A stretch of DNA of 64,000 nucleotides from Neoceratodus forsteri (lineage: Eukaryota > Chordata > Ceratodontiformes > Ceratodontidae): the NCBI GenBank assembly GCA_016271365.2, contig CM057454.1, forward strand, positions 694,415,501-694,479,500. The letters run 5' to 3'. The position numbers and the translations under genes were made by a program. Positions 1 to 10,838 of this stretch are shown one piece after another; within the stretch, counting starts at the first letter, position 1; each line of letters starts with the position of its first letter. Below the pieces are notes generated by a model. That model was not told the DNA's origin and did not search any database. It saw only the letters and a list, made by a program, of their open reading frames with translations.

Positions 1-414
1 CAGCATTTGTTTATAGATTGTCCCTATGTGGTTGAATTTTGGACTTCTTTTCATAAATATTTGGTCTCTGGGCTTTTTCAGAGGGAGGATCCGGATGTGT
101 GGGTTAGGAACATTTTACCAGCTGCATGGGTCCAGTTTGACTCTGGGAAGTTATTGTTATTTATGGGACATGTCAAGTTTCAATTATGGCAAGCCCGCTG
201 TGCATTAACTTTAAGACAGCAGGTATTGTCTAGTGCTTATGTGTTTTCGATGGTTCAGAAAGAGATTTTTAGATGGAGAGACTATGAGCACAATACAGCC
301 TCCCCGATCTTTATAAATTATGGTGGAGACATATGTCTTGGCTGGATACTGGGTGAACATGATACTTTCTTTGTACCTGATAGTTCATTATTTTCTTTCT
401 GTAATTTTTTTTAA
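1..414 (+). pseudogene. C-terminal end of a Tx1/L1-clade LINE ORF2
   Basis: The frame is open from base 1 and reads QHLFIDCPYVVEFW, then a KFQLWQARCALTLRQQ segment, ending at a TAA at about 412. A His-x-Phe-x-x-Asp-Cys-Pro ... Phe-Trp pattern followed by a Trp-Gln-Ala-Arg helix is what the extreme C-terminus of Tx1-type ORF2 looks like, downstream of the reverse transcriptase. Related C-termini lie on the minus strand at 27,750-28,125 and 33,660-34,440. The reverse transcriptase and endonuclease would lie left of the window. No frameshift is visible in this piece, so it may be one of the younger copies here, but only the last ~137 codons can be judged. Confidence 0.72.
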
Positions 415-1065
415 ATAAGAATAGGATATTGGTCTTTTTTTGTATATAATACTGTCTTCATTTCTGTTTCATAACAATTTATATAATTTTGTCCGATCTC
501 CATTCTGTAGTTTTATGGTGTACATTTGTTTCCAGTTAGTATTTCTGTATTAGACAGCCATTTCTGATGTATGACTGTACTACTTATTTATTTTGTTATG
601 ATTTGTAATTTTTTTTCTTCCTTTTTTGTGAGGTACTACTGTTTTTTGTATTACTTTGTTTTTGTTCCTTGAAAAATTTTCCCCTACTCTTTAGTGGGGG
701 GCTCTAGCTTTCGTTTTGAGATTTATAAATGAAAGTTTGTATTGTATGCTTGATGACATGCTTATTTTTTGTTTATTTTAAGTTTGTCTTATGATTTTGT
801 GTGCAGTAACACTATTAAGTATGTATTTTATTTCCTTTATTTTGTGGATAAAATTTCCCTACTTTTTTGTTGGGGGGGGTTCCCTTTTGTCATGGGATTA
901 GATTTGAGTTTCACTTCTGTATTAGACAAACCCTTTCGATATGTATGATTGTAATACTTATTTGCTTTTGTTATGATTTGTACTTTTCTTTTGTGTGAGA
1001 CAACACTGTTTTTTATTGATTTGTTTTGTTATTTAAATAGAAAATTCCCCTATTCTTTTCGATAA
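415..1065 (+). repeat. Tx1 LINE 3' UTR built of repeated modules with terminal hairpins
   Basis: This AT-rich stretch repeats itself. The module at about 546-700 (CTGTATTAGACA, then TTGTTATGATTTGTA) recurs at about 915-1,060, and a shorter related module lies at about 740-880. Each module ends in a version of AAAATTCCCCTACTCTT. At 681-700 cccctactctttagtggggg can fold into a stem-loop. The last module stops at about 1,065, where a SINE begins. The modules look like tandem 3' ends of a Tx1 LINE. The same CCCCTACT motif marks the ends of the minus-strand Tx1 copies at 27.6 and 32.7 kb. Confidence 0.6.
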
Positions 1066-1300
1066 GTGCCATGGGATCTTTAACATCCACCTGAACTACC
1101 ACTAATCCAAGCAGATGGGACCTCGGTTTAATGTTTCATCTGAAAGATGGCACCTCAGAAGTGCAGCACCCCTCTCATGCTGCACTACAGAGTCAGTACT
1201 GGGATATTTACCCAAGTGCCAGATGTGGGAACTGAACCCACAGCCCTCTGATCTCCCGGTCTCAGAGGCAAGTGTGCTACCTACTGAGCCACTGACACTG
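1066..1300 (-). mobile_element. tRNA-derived SINE, family 1
   Basis: Read on the minus strand, the head has pol III promoter-like boxes: GTGGCTCAGTAGGTAGCAC (A-box-like) and GTGGGTTCAGTTCCCAC (B-box-like). The body follows (GAGGTGCCATCTTTCAGATG, then ACATTAAACCGAGGTCCC) and the tail is AAAGATCCCATGGCACT. The ATGAGACxTTAAACCGAGG-type core resembles the conserved central domain of deuterostome tRNA-SINEs that I remember as Nin-DC; that name is from memory. A second copy is on the plus strand at 22,031-22,237. The element abuts the Tx1 3' end tail-to-tail. Confidence 0.7.
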
Positions 1301-1899
1301 CTTGATAGCAAAAAACATTATTTTTTTGTATCAAGAGTAATAAAAAAAAGATTGTTTTTCATGAAGAAAACATCCTTTCCCTGGTGTTTAGTGGCACTGT
1401 CCACCCTTTGATGCTTCCCTACCAATATTTGTACCATGTGCATCCCCGAAGGTACAGAGGGGAGCGACCCATTCAAATTTCTGGGGTGACAGTTTTGGGC
1501 TTGGGCCATACAGCTGTCAGCGAAAAAATTTTGCATGTAACTCTGATAAGAGCAACATCATGAGTGCTTGGACCCTGCACTTTTTATGTTAATACTTTCT
1601 CTTTATGCCCCCTTCTTGCTGTACTAGATTCCTTTTCTTCAGGGATCCCTAGGCTATGTGTTCCCGTAGTCCCACCCCAGGTACCTCCCTCTGGATGCTG
1701 GTTAGTCTTTCCCCATCCTGCCTCAGTTTACCCCCCTGGTGGGGAGGAGAAGGACCCCCTCTTTAGTCTCCCTCTCACACCTCAAGTATGTGTCGGAAGG
1801 TGTCACCAGCTCCATCTATGGAGACTGGTTAAGGGTTATCTCGGGACAGCCCAGTCCCATTTACAGGAGTCCAGCACAAGGTTTTTCTTCTTTCCTGGT
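1301..1899. other. No gene recognised; one stray minisatellite unit
   Basis: At 1,378-1,411 is the reverse complement of the unit repeated at 17.15-17.41 kb (core ACTAAACACCAGGGAAA). The part from about 1,580 may be the unrecognised 3' portion of the SINE that follows. Open frames here lack domain signals. Confidence 0.4.
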
Positions 1900-2212
1900 C
1901 CCAGCCCACAGAACGTCTGCACACAAGGGAGGCCATGGAGCGACGCATGTAGTGACGTGTTAATGCTCTGGCTCCTGGTAGACGTCCACCCTCCCTTATA
2001 TGCTGTCTCGCTGCACCTCCACCCGTGGTAACCCTGGTGGTGGTATTGCAGTGGGACCTGTATCCCACCCCACCCAGAGGAGGAGAGCAGCCTCTGGGTG
2101 CTCAATCCTCCTCCCCCCAGCTGGCCCTCCAGCCACCCAAGTCTGTTCCTGAACCCAGGTCACTGGCACCACAAACGGTAGCCCTATCACTGCACCGGTG
2201 GGCAGGCCTTGA
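1900..2212 (-). mobile_element. tRNA-derived SINE, family 2
   Basis: On the minus strand the sequence starts near CCGGTGCAGTGATAGGG, passes GTGCCAGTGACCTGGGTTCA (B-box-like) and continues into GGCTGGAGGGCCAGCTGGG. It aligns along at least ~140 bases with the plus-strand copy at 12,617-12,890 (GCCAGTGACCCAGATTCGGG, then CTGGAGGGCTGGCCAGGGGG). Both copies share a further ACGTCACTAC stretch downstream. Two diverged copies with pol III-like boxes at the same relative place support a SINE. The 3' limit is uncertain. Confidence 0.55.
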
Positions 2213-3100
2213 CCCTGCACTTTTCTGATTGCTGTTACTCCATTTGGGGCTAGAGATCAGTTGCTGAATGCTGCCAAAGAACAGATCCCAATCAAGGTGG
2301 AAGAAAAATGCATTCTCTTTTTTTCCAGACTATTCGTGTACCACTCATCAATGTAGAAAGTCTTCCAATGCTGTGATGGCAAAGCTCAAAGAAGCAGGAG
2401 AGGGCTTTTGTTTATGGGTCTCAGCACATTTGCAAGTCTCAATCAGCTTTACAGACCCTGGTGGAGAAACCTGTGAGTGAACAGGAGCAGGAGGTGGCAG
2501 CAGAGTGGGAAGATTCCTCTGATGAAAGCAACTACTATTTCTGCTTGGACATTTTCGGGATGCTGCAAAACTTGTGAGTTTCCATATGTCTCTCATTATC
2601 TGAACACAGACTAGGCTCATACTTGGGAAACAGAACTTTGTTTTCCTGTGATAACACTGGGACAAAATATATGACCCTTTCCAAACTGTGTTTAGTGTGA
2701 AAATTTAATATATATGTGGTAAAATTGTTGGAATTAGGGAAAGGTCATTGTTTTTAGTGATGGGGCTATGTAATCACTTTCACTACAGTGCTTGCATTCT
2801 TGAAATGGCTCATTCAAGGGCAAACATTTCCCACCTAAGGTTACAAAGGGCGGGGTGGAGTTGGGGACTAATGCAGCAGGGGTGTGTGAGTTAATGCTTT
2901 CAGCCTCTGAGCATCATACTGCGTTATGGTGGAAGGGGCCTTTTTGCCAGGGCTTTGAGGTATCAGAGCAGCAGGAGGAAGCACCTCTTTGAATACTGAC
3001 CTGTCCATTGTACACTGGCACTCTTATGTAGTTGCTACCTCTCAAGCAGAATCTCGTTAAATGTTCATGCTATTCAGTATTTAGTGTTCTGGTTGAAAGA
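2213..3100. other. No recognisable feature
   Basis: Apparently unique or too old to classify. The longest open frame (minus 2,348-2,665) shows no family motif and its composition does not look coding. No tandem structure is visible. Confidence 0.5.
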
Positions 3101-3104
3101 ATAA

Positions 3105-3261
3105 CCTTGAGGGTTGACAACCCCCTAAGAAGAGCCCACCCATGTTTTGCTTTAGGGATGGGGTTGGGATTTTATGTCTGAAAACCCTAATGCCACATTT
3201 CCATACTTTGGTTGCTTTAACCAGAAACCTAAATGTTGCATTAACAGAGTTTTTTTGCAAA
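3105..3261 (+). repeat. Terminal part of a foldback element (second copy at 14.1-14.5 kb)
   Basis: The segment GAAAACCCTAATGCC ... AAACCTAAATGTTGCATTAA matches, with many substitutions, both the right arm of the palindrome ending at about 14,478 and the reverse complement of its left arm (core AACCCTAACTGATGCATTA). In both places the outer end runs into a short A-rich linker (GCAAATCATATAGATAGATA here) and then a GATA-type microsatellite. The opposite arm is missing here, so this is a partial copy. Confidence 0.5.
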
Positions 3262-3350
3262 TCATATAGATAGATACAATAGATAGATAGACAAACAGAC
3301 ATATATATGTGTATACATAAAGACAGATTGACAGACAGACATACATATAT
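3262..3350. repeat. GATA/GACA-type microsatellite
   Basis: Degenerate tetranucleotide repeats: ATAGATAGATA, then GACAAACAGACA, then ACAGACAGACATACATATAT. It directly follows the foldback fragment. Open frames through it encode only repeated YVCLS-type peptides and are not genes. Confidence 0.8.
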
Positions 3351-4206
3351 ATTTATACAATGGGTGTGAGACATATTCCAGAGAAATAAAACAAGTTATT
3401 TTCACTGCAGTGAAATAAATCCTGATGACATCAGAAGAGTTAAAATAAATGCCATTTATTACACGCTCAAACCCATGCAAAGCTGAGTAAATTGTACATT
3501 TTGCAACAATGAGGCCCCCATTGTATACATAGGATACATGATGTGAGTCGTGAGACATGGGAAATATGTTCAGTCCTGTACAGTGACCTCTGAAACCTCA
3601 CTCATGGCTTCTCCACTCGTGAGTATTCAAAGATCACTCTAGAGGAGTGAAAATACATTCCATATCACACTTGTACCCATCATGTATCATATATACTATA
3701 TATATATATAATATATATATATATAGATATATATATATATATTTATATATATGGATAAGTTTCAGAATAGGGAAGTTCCTAATGATCATCCTGTGAAGAG
3801 AAGGGGTATTAGAATGGAATGGAAGCACCAGTGGAATGCATCATCATCACTGCTCCATGCGAGTATCCCTCCTGAGAGGGTCAATGTTATTGGGCATATT
3901 ACTGACACAGGAGACTATGGTAGTGATGTTGCAATCTTTTCATTCCCCTACAAAGATGTTGACTAAACTACAAACACCTTGAGAAGTGAATCAACTTTCC
4001 CAAATTTACTTACAGTGTGTGTGTGTGTGTGTGTGTGTGAGTTACAGTAATTTTATAGTCTGGATGGTGTAAATACATTCAACAGGTAATGAGTGCATAG
4101 GCCACCAGTGTGGAATGACTGAAGTTAGGACTATTAATGTTGGTCCCTGAGAAAGAGGATGAAGTTTGGAGGGACTTCATACTAGGCACAAATGTAACTA
4201 CTTTTG
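3351..4206. other. No gene; AT and GT microsatellites
   Basis: A (TA)n-rich run lies at about 3,688-3,752 and a (GT)n run at about 4,014-4,039. The rest shows no domain or repeat family that I recognise. Confidence 0.6.
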
Positions 4207-4440
4207 ATTTTTTTATTCAAGTTTGTATTAAAAGTTTCCAAATTACAGTTACAACAACAGTATCATCTTTACAGATTTACAGATGCAGTTAGCTTCCTCA
4301 CAAATGTCCTCATTCAGATACAAGACCTCCACTTCCCTCTCACTACTCGGAGGGTGAGAGGGGGCTGCAACTGATGGACATCCAAATAGTTATTGTCCCT
4401 AATAAAAGAGAGGGACAGTAAATGGAAAGCTTAAAAAGTA
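4207..4440 (-). repeat. Possible Tx1 LINE 3' tail scrap
   Basis: The plus-strand text TTTTTTATTCAAGTTTGTATTAAAAGTTTCC resembles the start of the Tx1 3' UTR at 32,700 (TTTTTTATTCAGGCTACAAT, then AAAAGTTTC). A short minus-oriented 3' fragment is the simplest reading. It lies immediately before the coding part of the L2-like element, which seems 5'-truncated near here. Confidence 0.3.
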
Positions 4441-6230
4441 TCCCTTTCCCCCCAACTCTGGAACGTCTAATGCTGCTTACGCGACAAGTGAGCAAACCGC
4501 CAAATCGCTAAAACGCAATTTCTACCTAATCCTTCAAAGGAACAACCTTGGTGATCCCCGTTTCTTCCAGTGCTCAATTGGGTCCCTGCTCAACCTGAAG
4601 ACCAATAGCCAAGTTACTCAGCTCACCTCCCCATCAGTCCCCTTGACTGATCCCTCTGACATTGCGCAGATTTTTAACAAAGTATTTTCTGACTTCTCCT
4701 ATCTTACCAAACTATCCTCCCAGCCACCCACCAACCCTGGTAGTCAGGATGACTACTCCCCTTCCATCACCACCCCCTCTGAGACCCCACCCTTCTACTT
4801 CAGAGCCATTGGCCCAGTTGTTACCACTAAGTTCCTGAAGTCCCTCCCTATTAGGGGTGGACCTAGCAGTGATGGGCTCTTTACCTCATTCCTTAGGCTC
4901 ATCTCTCCAGCTATCATTGAACCCCTCACCTTCATATTTAGACTTGCCCTCTCCTCATCCACAATGCCAGACTCCTGGAAACATGCTAACGTTATGTCTA
5001 TTTTCAAATCAGGCAATCCTCTTTCTCCTGTTAATTATAGGCCTATCTCCCTCCTCCACCACCTGAGCAAGCTACTGGAAAAAGTGATGCACTTCCAACT
5101 CTCTGAGCATCTTTGGAAGTATAATCTGCTGTGCCCTCAGCAGCACAGCTTCTGTAAGCAGCATAGCATCACATCAGCTTTGGTCCATTTCTCTAACCAT
5201 GTACTCAGAAACGTGGATGCAGGTAAGGCCACTGATGCTGTATTCGTGGATCTCACTAAGGCCTTTGACCTCGTTGACCACTCCCTCCTTCACTCCACTC
5301 TCCTACACCTTGGCTGCTCTGCCGAGACAACAGCATGGTTTAGAAACTACTTCAAAGGCAGGTCCCAGTCTGTTACAATTGATACAACCTCCTCCCCTGC
5401 CCTACTATTATCCACAGGAGTTCCCCAAGGCTCCATCCTTGGCCCCCTATTTTTTTCCATTTTTATTAATGCACTCGTGGCTGAAAGCCTTACCTGTGAG
5501 GCTCTCCTCTATGCAGATGACCTTGTCCTTTACCATAGTGACAAGTATCTTGCAAACATCTCCTCCACTCTTAAACTTAGCTATGGTGCTGCCCAGAATT
5601 GGTTTCTTTCAAACAGATGCTTGGTAAATGAAAAGAAAACAAAAATAATATTATTTGGATCCAAACCATTCCTCACAAAGATCTCCAAGACAAATTTCTC
5701 CCTCCTAGTACTCATACCTGCTGGCCCCCCCAAAAAAGTCCCTAGTTTTAAATTCTTATGTGTCACTCTTCATCCCTCCCTTACATTTTCCGACCATGTC
5801 AATAATTCTGTGTGAAAAGTTAATCAGAAGCTAGGTGCTGCCTATCGCCTAAATCAATTCCTTTCTTATGAGGCGCAGCTAGCAATTACACAAATAAACC
5901 TTCTACCAATCCTTGAATGCTGCTCTCCTGTCTTTTCCCTCATATCTTCAGCTCTGTGGTGTAGACTGAACTTAGTCTACAACAGTATCTGTCACTTTAT
6001 CCTCCACGTCCCCTTTTTTACCCATCATTGTGTTCTGTACCAGTCACTTGGTTGGCTCCCGCTGCAAGGATGGTTCTACTATTACCTTGGTTGCTTAGTT
6101 GACAATACTCTAAGAGACGGACACCTACCCTCACACTCATCCCTCCTCATGGGCAGAGTGGCAGCTAGGCATCTCTGCGAATCATCCATGCCCCCCGGTA
6201 TTTCCATGAATCTCCTCTACCATGGGTAGT
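4440..6230 (+). pseudogene. L2-like LINE reverse transcriptase ORF, one in-frame stop
   Basis: The product would be the reverse transcriptase half of an L2/CR1-superfamily LINE ORF2, which copies its own RNA at a nicked target site. Landmarks in order: SLLNLKTNSQVTQ linker (~4,583); VNYRPISLL (palm, ~5,030); FVDLTKAFDLVDHSLL (~5,245); STGVPQGSILGPL (~5,412); LLYADDLVLY with the catalytic Tyr-Ala-Asp-Asp at 5,510-5,521; then a TGA at 5,813-5,815. The same frame stays open beyond that stop (KVNQKLGAAYRLNQF ... YQSLGWLPLQ) to about 6,228. The stop could be a CGA-to-TGA CpG transition. The upstream frame is open without a start to about 4,450; the endonuclease is absent, so the copy is 5'-truncated. 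Confidence 0.85.
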
Positions 6231-6929
6231 AAAGCCTTTTCTGTCTCTGCCCCCTCCCTATAGAACAGACCCCTAGATCTCTCTGCTCTTCCACCTTGCA
6301 TCTCTCCTTCAAAAACAATTACAAAGAGTGGCTACTGTCTGTACTGTCTGAAGCCAAATGCCACAGCTCTCCTGGGTAATCTCTGGCATCCCTTCCCTCC
6401 ATCCCCCTCCCACCTATTAGCAGTGTCTCATCCTTGCTACACTCGCCACTACCGCTCCTCTTCTCTTCCCCCACTTTTCAGGGCTTCTGCTGTTGCCTCC
6501 TTATTCTAAGTCCCAGCACCATTTGCTAAGGGGAAGTGTTCTTGATTTCAGAGTTCCAGTCTGCTCATTGACCTGTGCACTATTAGTGTACCTGAATGCA
6601 TTTTGCATTTTATGTATCACATCTGAGACTTATGTTTGGTCTCTATGTTTTGTGACTTATATTTCAGTCTGTTGCCTTGTCTGTGACTATGTATTTTTGA
6701 CCTGTATGCTGGCCTTCTTTGACACCTTGAATTCTTATGTAATTGTACTTTATCTAATGACCCATTGTTCTGTAATTTCCTGTATCTCATGTTGAGGCAT
6801 GTGTTTACTATTGTTCTCCACACCTGTATAGCTTAATGTGCCATGCTGTGGCTTGGGTCATGCCTGAAAACGGTCCTTTGGATCAGTGCACCCACCTGGT
6901 TATCAAGGACATAAATAAATAAATAAACA
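6231..6929 (+). repeat. L2-like LINE 3' UTR and tail
   Basis: Pyrimidine-rich after the stop, then AT-rich, ending ATGCCTGAAAACGGTCC ... GGTTATCAAGGACATAAATAAATAAATAAAC. The ATAAATAA tail at 6,910-6,928 is the LINE terminus. Related 3' ends occur at 20,250-20,322 and 43,370-43,446 (plus) and at 18,125 and 34,500 (minus). Confidence 0.7.
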
Positions 6930-7149
6930 AGTTCAGCTCTAATTTTATAAGCCAAAGAATGAGCTTAAAGGGTTTGATAACAATCAATCTATTGCATTTT
7001 AGTACCAAAATCAACATGGTGAAACAGTGGTGGGGAGAGATGTGCCCAGGCTAAGGTGTAAAGTGGTGCTGTGAGCACTTCCATGAGAGTGGAGTGTAAC
7101 TTGGACTAGGGCCCTCCTTTAGTTTCTATGCCTGGTTTAAGTTGACCTT
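6930..7149. other. Short stretch without a recognised feature
   Basis: It lies between the L2-like tail and the minus Tx1/L1 relic, and may include that relic's 3' UTR. No motif is visible. Confidence 0.4.
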
Positions 7150-9896
7150 GTAACTACTAGAAGTCCCTGAATCTTGGCCCAGATGCCTGCTCGTGCCAGT
7201 GTTCTAGGGCTCTCTTGTGAGCCTCCTATTGTCTGGCATATAATATCCTTCAAGAATCTTACTGTAGTTAGAATCTAGGTACCATCCTCATGTGCGGGTG
7301 AAGTCATCTATTTTCCCACTATCTGCTGACTACACCCTTTCAAAGCATGCCATTTTGCCAAGTTCAGCTAACCAATTTTTTAACTGGGGCAGATTCTGCT
7401 CCCTCCAGTGCCTATGAATGATTCTCTTGGCTGTGACGAAGACTTCTGTCAGTTATCTACCCCTGTACTTGTCCAGTCTCACAACCAAGCAATAGTCTTT
7501 CTCCAGGTTCTGTCTCATCATAACCAGTGTAGGCATTAGTGTTAGACTGGTGGATGTAACCTCCCCACAGACTTTTTTAACAAAGTCGCAGGACATCTTA
7601 AGTCCAGGACAAGCCTAAAGTATATGTGTGATAGTGTCTATGTCTCCACCATATTTCCAACAGTGCTTAGTGTTTAGCAGTGCCATCTTACACAATTATG
7701 CTTAGTTCTTTGCCATCTTTATAGAATTTCATGCTGTGTGAAATGATTTATTGAATCTTTCACCCGAGCAGCCAGGTTGCTTCAGCAGTTATCCCAGTCC
7801 TGAAGGGAAATCTCACACTGGACTCCCGGTCCAATTATTTTTGGATGCAAAGAGAAGGATCAGGAGAGAGCTTGAGAAGGTGTTTGTATATGTGCCCTGC
7901 TTAACAGTGTGGAGATGAGGGTACCTACTGCAGATTATCCAAGAGTGCAGACTTTGGGCCTGGTATCTCTGACCAAGCAAGGGAGTTAGGGTGTGCTTCA
8001 TCTGCAGGAACTTTCAGTGGTGTTACTGCAAGAGAGCATATTGGCCCTATAATAGCTGGAAGGACTTTAGAGAGCCACTGCCTGCATGTACTATGTGCTG
8101 TAGTTAAACCATCCCCTTTTCCTACCAGTCACTCCAGTTGATAGGGTTTCCTTGAACGGAGATTTTGTCATTAGCTCAGACAAGGAGAAGAAGGAATTGC
8201 TTGAGGTACCACCCTGAGCTTAACTACCTAACCAAAATCCTTTTCAGATGTGACAGGTTGAATAAGGTTCTGCCCCATTTGTTATGAGAAAGAGCTAAAC
8301 ACAGGATCTGTTCTATCCTCTCCTTTTCTGTCTCTTGTCTGTCTGGTTGTGCAACTGAATGTTCTCGTGACACCTAGGAACAGGTCACTCTGATGGTCTC
8401 ATGATTCTCTACCTCTCACTATCCCTCTGCCTTCACTTGCTGTTTCTGTCTTTGCTTCCCCCTGCATATCTATATATAAAAATATATATGAATCTTTACG
8501 TTAAACTGGGATACCGTGAATTGAGAATGTATAGTTAAACTGTTGAAATGATTGCAGGAAGCTATTTGGAATTTATGGGGTTAACCGGAGATGTAGTTTG
8601 AGCTCCTCTCAGGCTTGTTTGCAAATTATTTTGTTGAGAGATCAACAAGAGGTCAGTTCTCGGTCACTATGTTCTATTTGTTGCACCTACAAAAAAGCTG
8701 ACAAGAACATCTTGTGAGTAGCAGGATGTCTCCTTAACGAGCTGAGGATGAAGAAATTATCAGGTAAAAACTTGTTATAAAAAGACCAGCAGTCTTTTGC
8801 TGAGGGGGGAACTCAGAGACTGAAACTTGTAATTAGAGATACCCTCAGAGGAAGGACTTTGTTTTCTCTGTTTGTACTGCCTTTACAAATAGTTACACTG
8901 AACAATTTATATTTTTCTATTTTACTGTTATTGATAATAATAAAATGTTACTTGCAAATTTTACAACTGCTCCTGCTTTTCCTATATTTCCTGACCTGTT
9001 CCTCAACGATGCCAGAGTGCTTAAGCATGGGGTGGGTTCTGATTCCTTTAGGGATCTTATTCAAACGGATAGTCTGAAGCAAAAGTAATTTTACTAATGC
9101 TTCTTCATATTCTAGCCACCATGGTGGTACTGCATGAGCATCTTACTCCGCTGCAGTCATTATCTGATGTATAGTCTTGGCCATTCTTGTAAGGGCAATG
9201 TCGGTCAGGTGTATCCCTCCTCTGGAGATTTCCTGGGCAAGTTTTTTATGGTTTTGCCTTCTAGGCCCTGAGCCCTACAAAAAAGACAACATGTCTCTGT
9301 GAATCTTGTTTATAAGCTTTACGTCTACAGATGTGGAGACATAATCCAGTATATACCATGGTGGTCCAGCTACAGATTTGCCAGTCGATGTGATCAATGT
9401 TAACAAATTCCTGTCACTGTTGTGGATGGCAATAACTTTGTTGTTGAACCAGCTTGGTAAAACCTGCTGGAGCTAATCAGATTTCTGTTCTGTAGAATAT
9501 GCCATGCAGCTAGGAGAAGGAGTAATCACGCCCTTTGGGTTGGATTAATCTTGGAATATCTGTGGTGCCTAGTTCTTTCAACATCTACTGGAGGACAATT
9601 GAAGCAGAGGTTCTGGCACCCATGGAAGGTCTGCTTCTACAAAGAAACTCATTAAGCACTGTGTTCATGTTCCCTCCTATTAGGATTTGACCCTCACCTG
9701 TCTCCAACTATTCCTGGGTAAGTGTATTAAAGAAGGTGGCATCAGACTGGTTAGGGCCATATACAGTACACAGCATAGTGTGGTGTCCTTGCCATCTAAC
9801 TGTCTCCCATCTATGATATATCTCCCATCTGGGTCTGTGTATTTGAAGGAGGCCTGAAAATCTACATCTTAATGTATTAAGATGGCCACCCCTCTA
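7150..9896 (-). pseudogene. Decayed Tx1/L1-clade LINE ORF2 (element F)
   Basis: On the minus strand the N-terminal endonuclease part lies at about 9,080-9,896: RGVAILI, GRYIIDGRQLDG, CCVYGPNQSDATFFNTL and ILIGGNMN, matching the APE-type fold of L1/Tx1 ORF2. The C-terminal part lies at about 7,330-8,060: KHCWKYGGDIDTITHILWACP, then KNWLAELGKMACFERV, the Trp-x-x-x-Gly ... His-x-x-Trp-x-Cys-Pro tail of Tx1-like ORF2. The reverse transcriptase core is not recognisable between them; an LTR-like block occupies 8.52-9.0 kb and sequence has probably also been lost. Many stops. It abuts a CR1 3' end at 9,901. Confidence 0.65.
8522..9005 (+). mobile_element. Candidate solo LTR
   Basis: This plus-oriented block has LTR-like order: a TATAAAAAG box at about 8,777, then CTCAGAGACTGAAACTTG, then an AATAAAAT poly(A) signal at about 8,938 followed by a T-rich end. 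It splits the minus-strand LINE relic, so it looks like an insertion. No internal viral genes are present. I could not pin a matching target duplication, and the TG...CA ends are ambiguous. A pol II promoter/poly(A) pair could also arise by chance in AT-rich DNA. Confidence 0.4.
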
Positions 9897-9900
9897 CTGT

Positions 9901-10838
9901 TCATAGAAACATAGAAACATAGAAGTTGATGGCAGATAAGGACCGCAAGGCCCATCCAGTCTGCCCATTTCTTTTTCTACCTTATAAATGTGCCATTGGC
10001 CTTTGCTCTGTCAGTGACCTATCTATTCATAGTCATTTGTATTGCTCCCTTATGCCTATCCCATGCCTGTTTGAAGCCCTGCACTGTATTCATAGCCACC
10101 ACTTCTTGTGGTAAGTCATTCCATGCATCTACCACCCTTTCTGTGAAAAGAATTTCCTCACATTCCCCTTAATCGGCCTCCCTCTAATCTCATGCTGTGT
10201 CCTCTTGTCCTGCTATTTTTCTTATATTTAAACATGTTAGACTCTTTCACCTTGTTTATGCCCCTATGGTGTTTGAATGCCTCGATCATATCACCTCTCT
10301 TCCTCCTTTGCTCAAGGGTATACATATTGAGTCTGCTAATCTGTCCTCATATGTCTTCTGATGCAGTCCCTGCACCATTTTGGTTGCCCTTCTCTGGACT
10401 GCCTCAATTTAGTTAATGTCCTTTTGAAGTGTGGCCTCCAATACTGTCGCAGTACTCAGATGGGGCCTAACCAATGTCTTGTACAGAGGGGATTATTACC
10501 TCCTCTTACGACTTGTGATACCCTACTAATACACCCCAACACCCCCTAGCCTTACCTACTGCTTTAGAGGTCTGCTTGGATGATTTCAGGTCATCAGTGA
10601 TGATGATGCCCAAGTCTCTTTCTTCCTTTGTGACTACTAGCAACTCCTCCCAGCCTATAAGTGGCTTCAGGGTTTCTCTTCCCTATGTGCATGATTTTGC
10701 ACTTCTTTGCATTAAATCCCAGTTGCCACTGTTCTGACCATTCTGCTAGTTTATCCAGATCTCTTCTCATTCTGCCCACCCCATCTGGATCATCTACTCT
10801 GTTGCAGATCTTGGTGTCATCTGCAAAAAGATGCATGT
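9901..10838 (-). pseudogene. CR1-like LINE, 5'-truncated 3' half
   Basis: Minus-strand translation starts inside the reverse transcriptase: MHLFADDTKICNRV (FADD at about 10,816-10,827), LDKLAEWSEQWQLGFNAKKC, then ERDLGIIITDDLKSSKQTS, and near the end FTERVVDAWNDLPQEVVAMN, the WN-x-LP tail typical of CR1. The 3' UTR ends in three TTTCTATG octamers (9,901-9,924 on plus as CATAGAAA), matching the octamer-repeat terminus known for CR1. The 5' end at about 10,838 abuts a tRNA-like sequence. Frameshifts and stops occur between 10,170 and 10,590. Confidence 0.85.

Noticed and set aside
1564..2031. 155-codon plus frame
   Set aside because: Runs antisense through the family-2 SINE and its flank; no domain.
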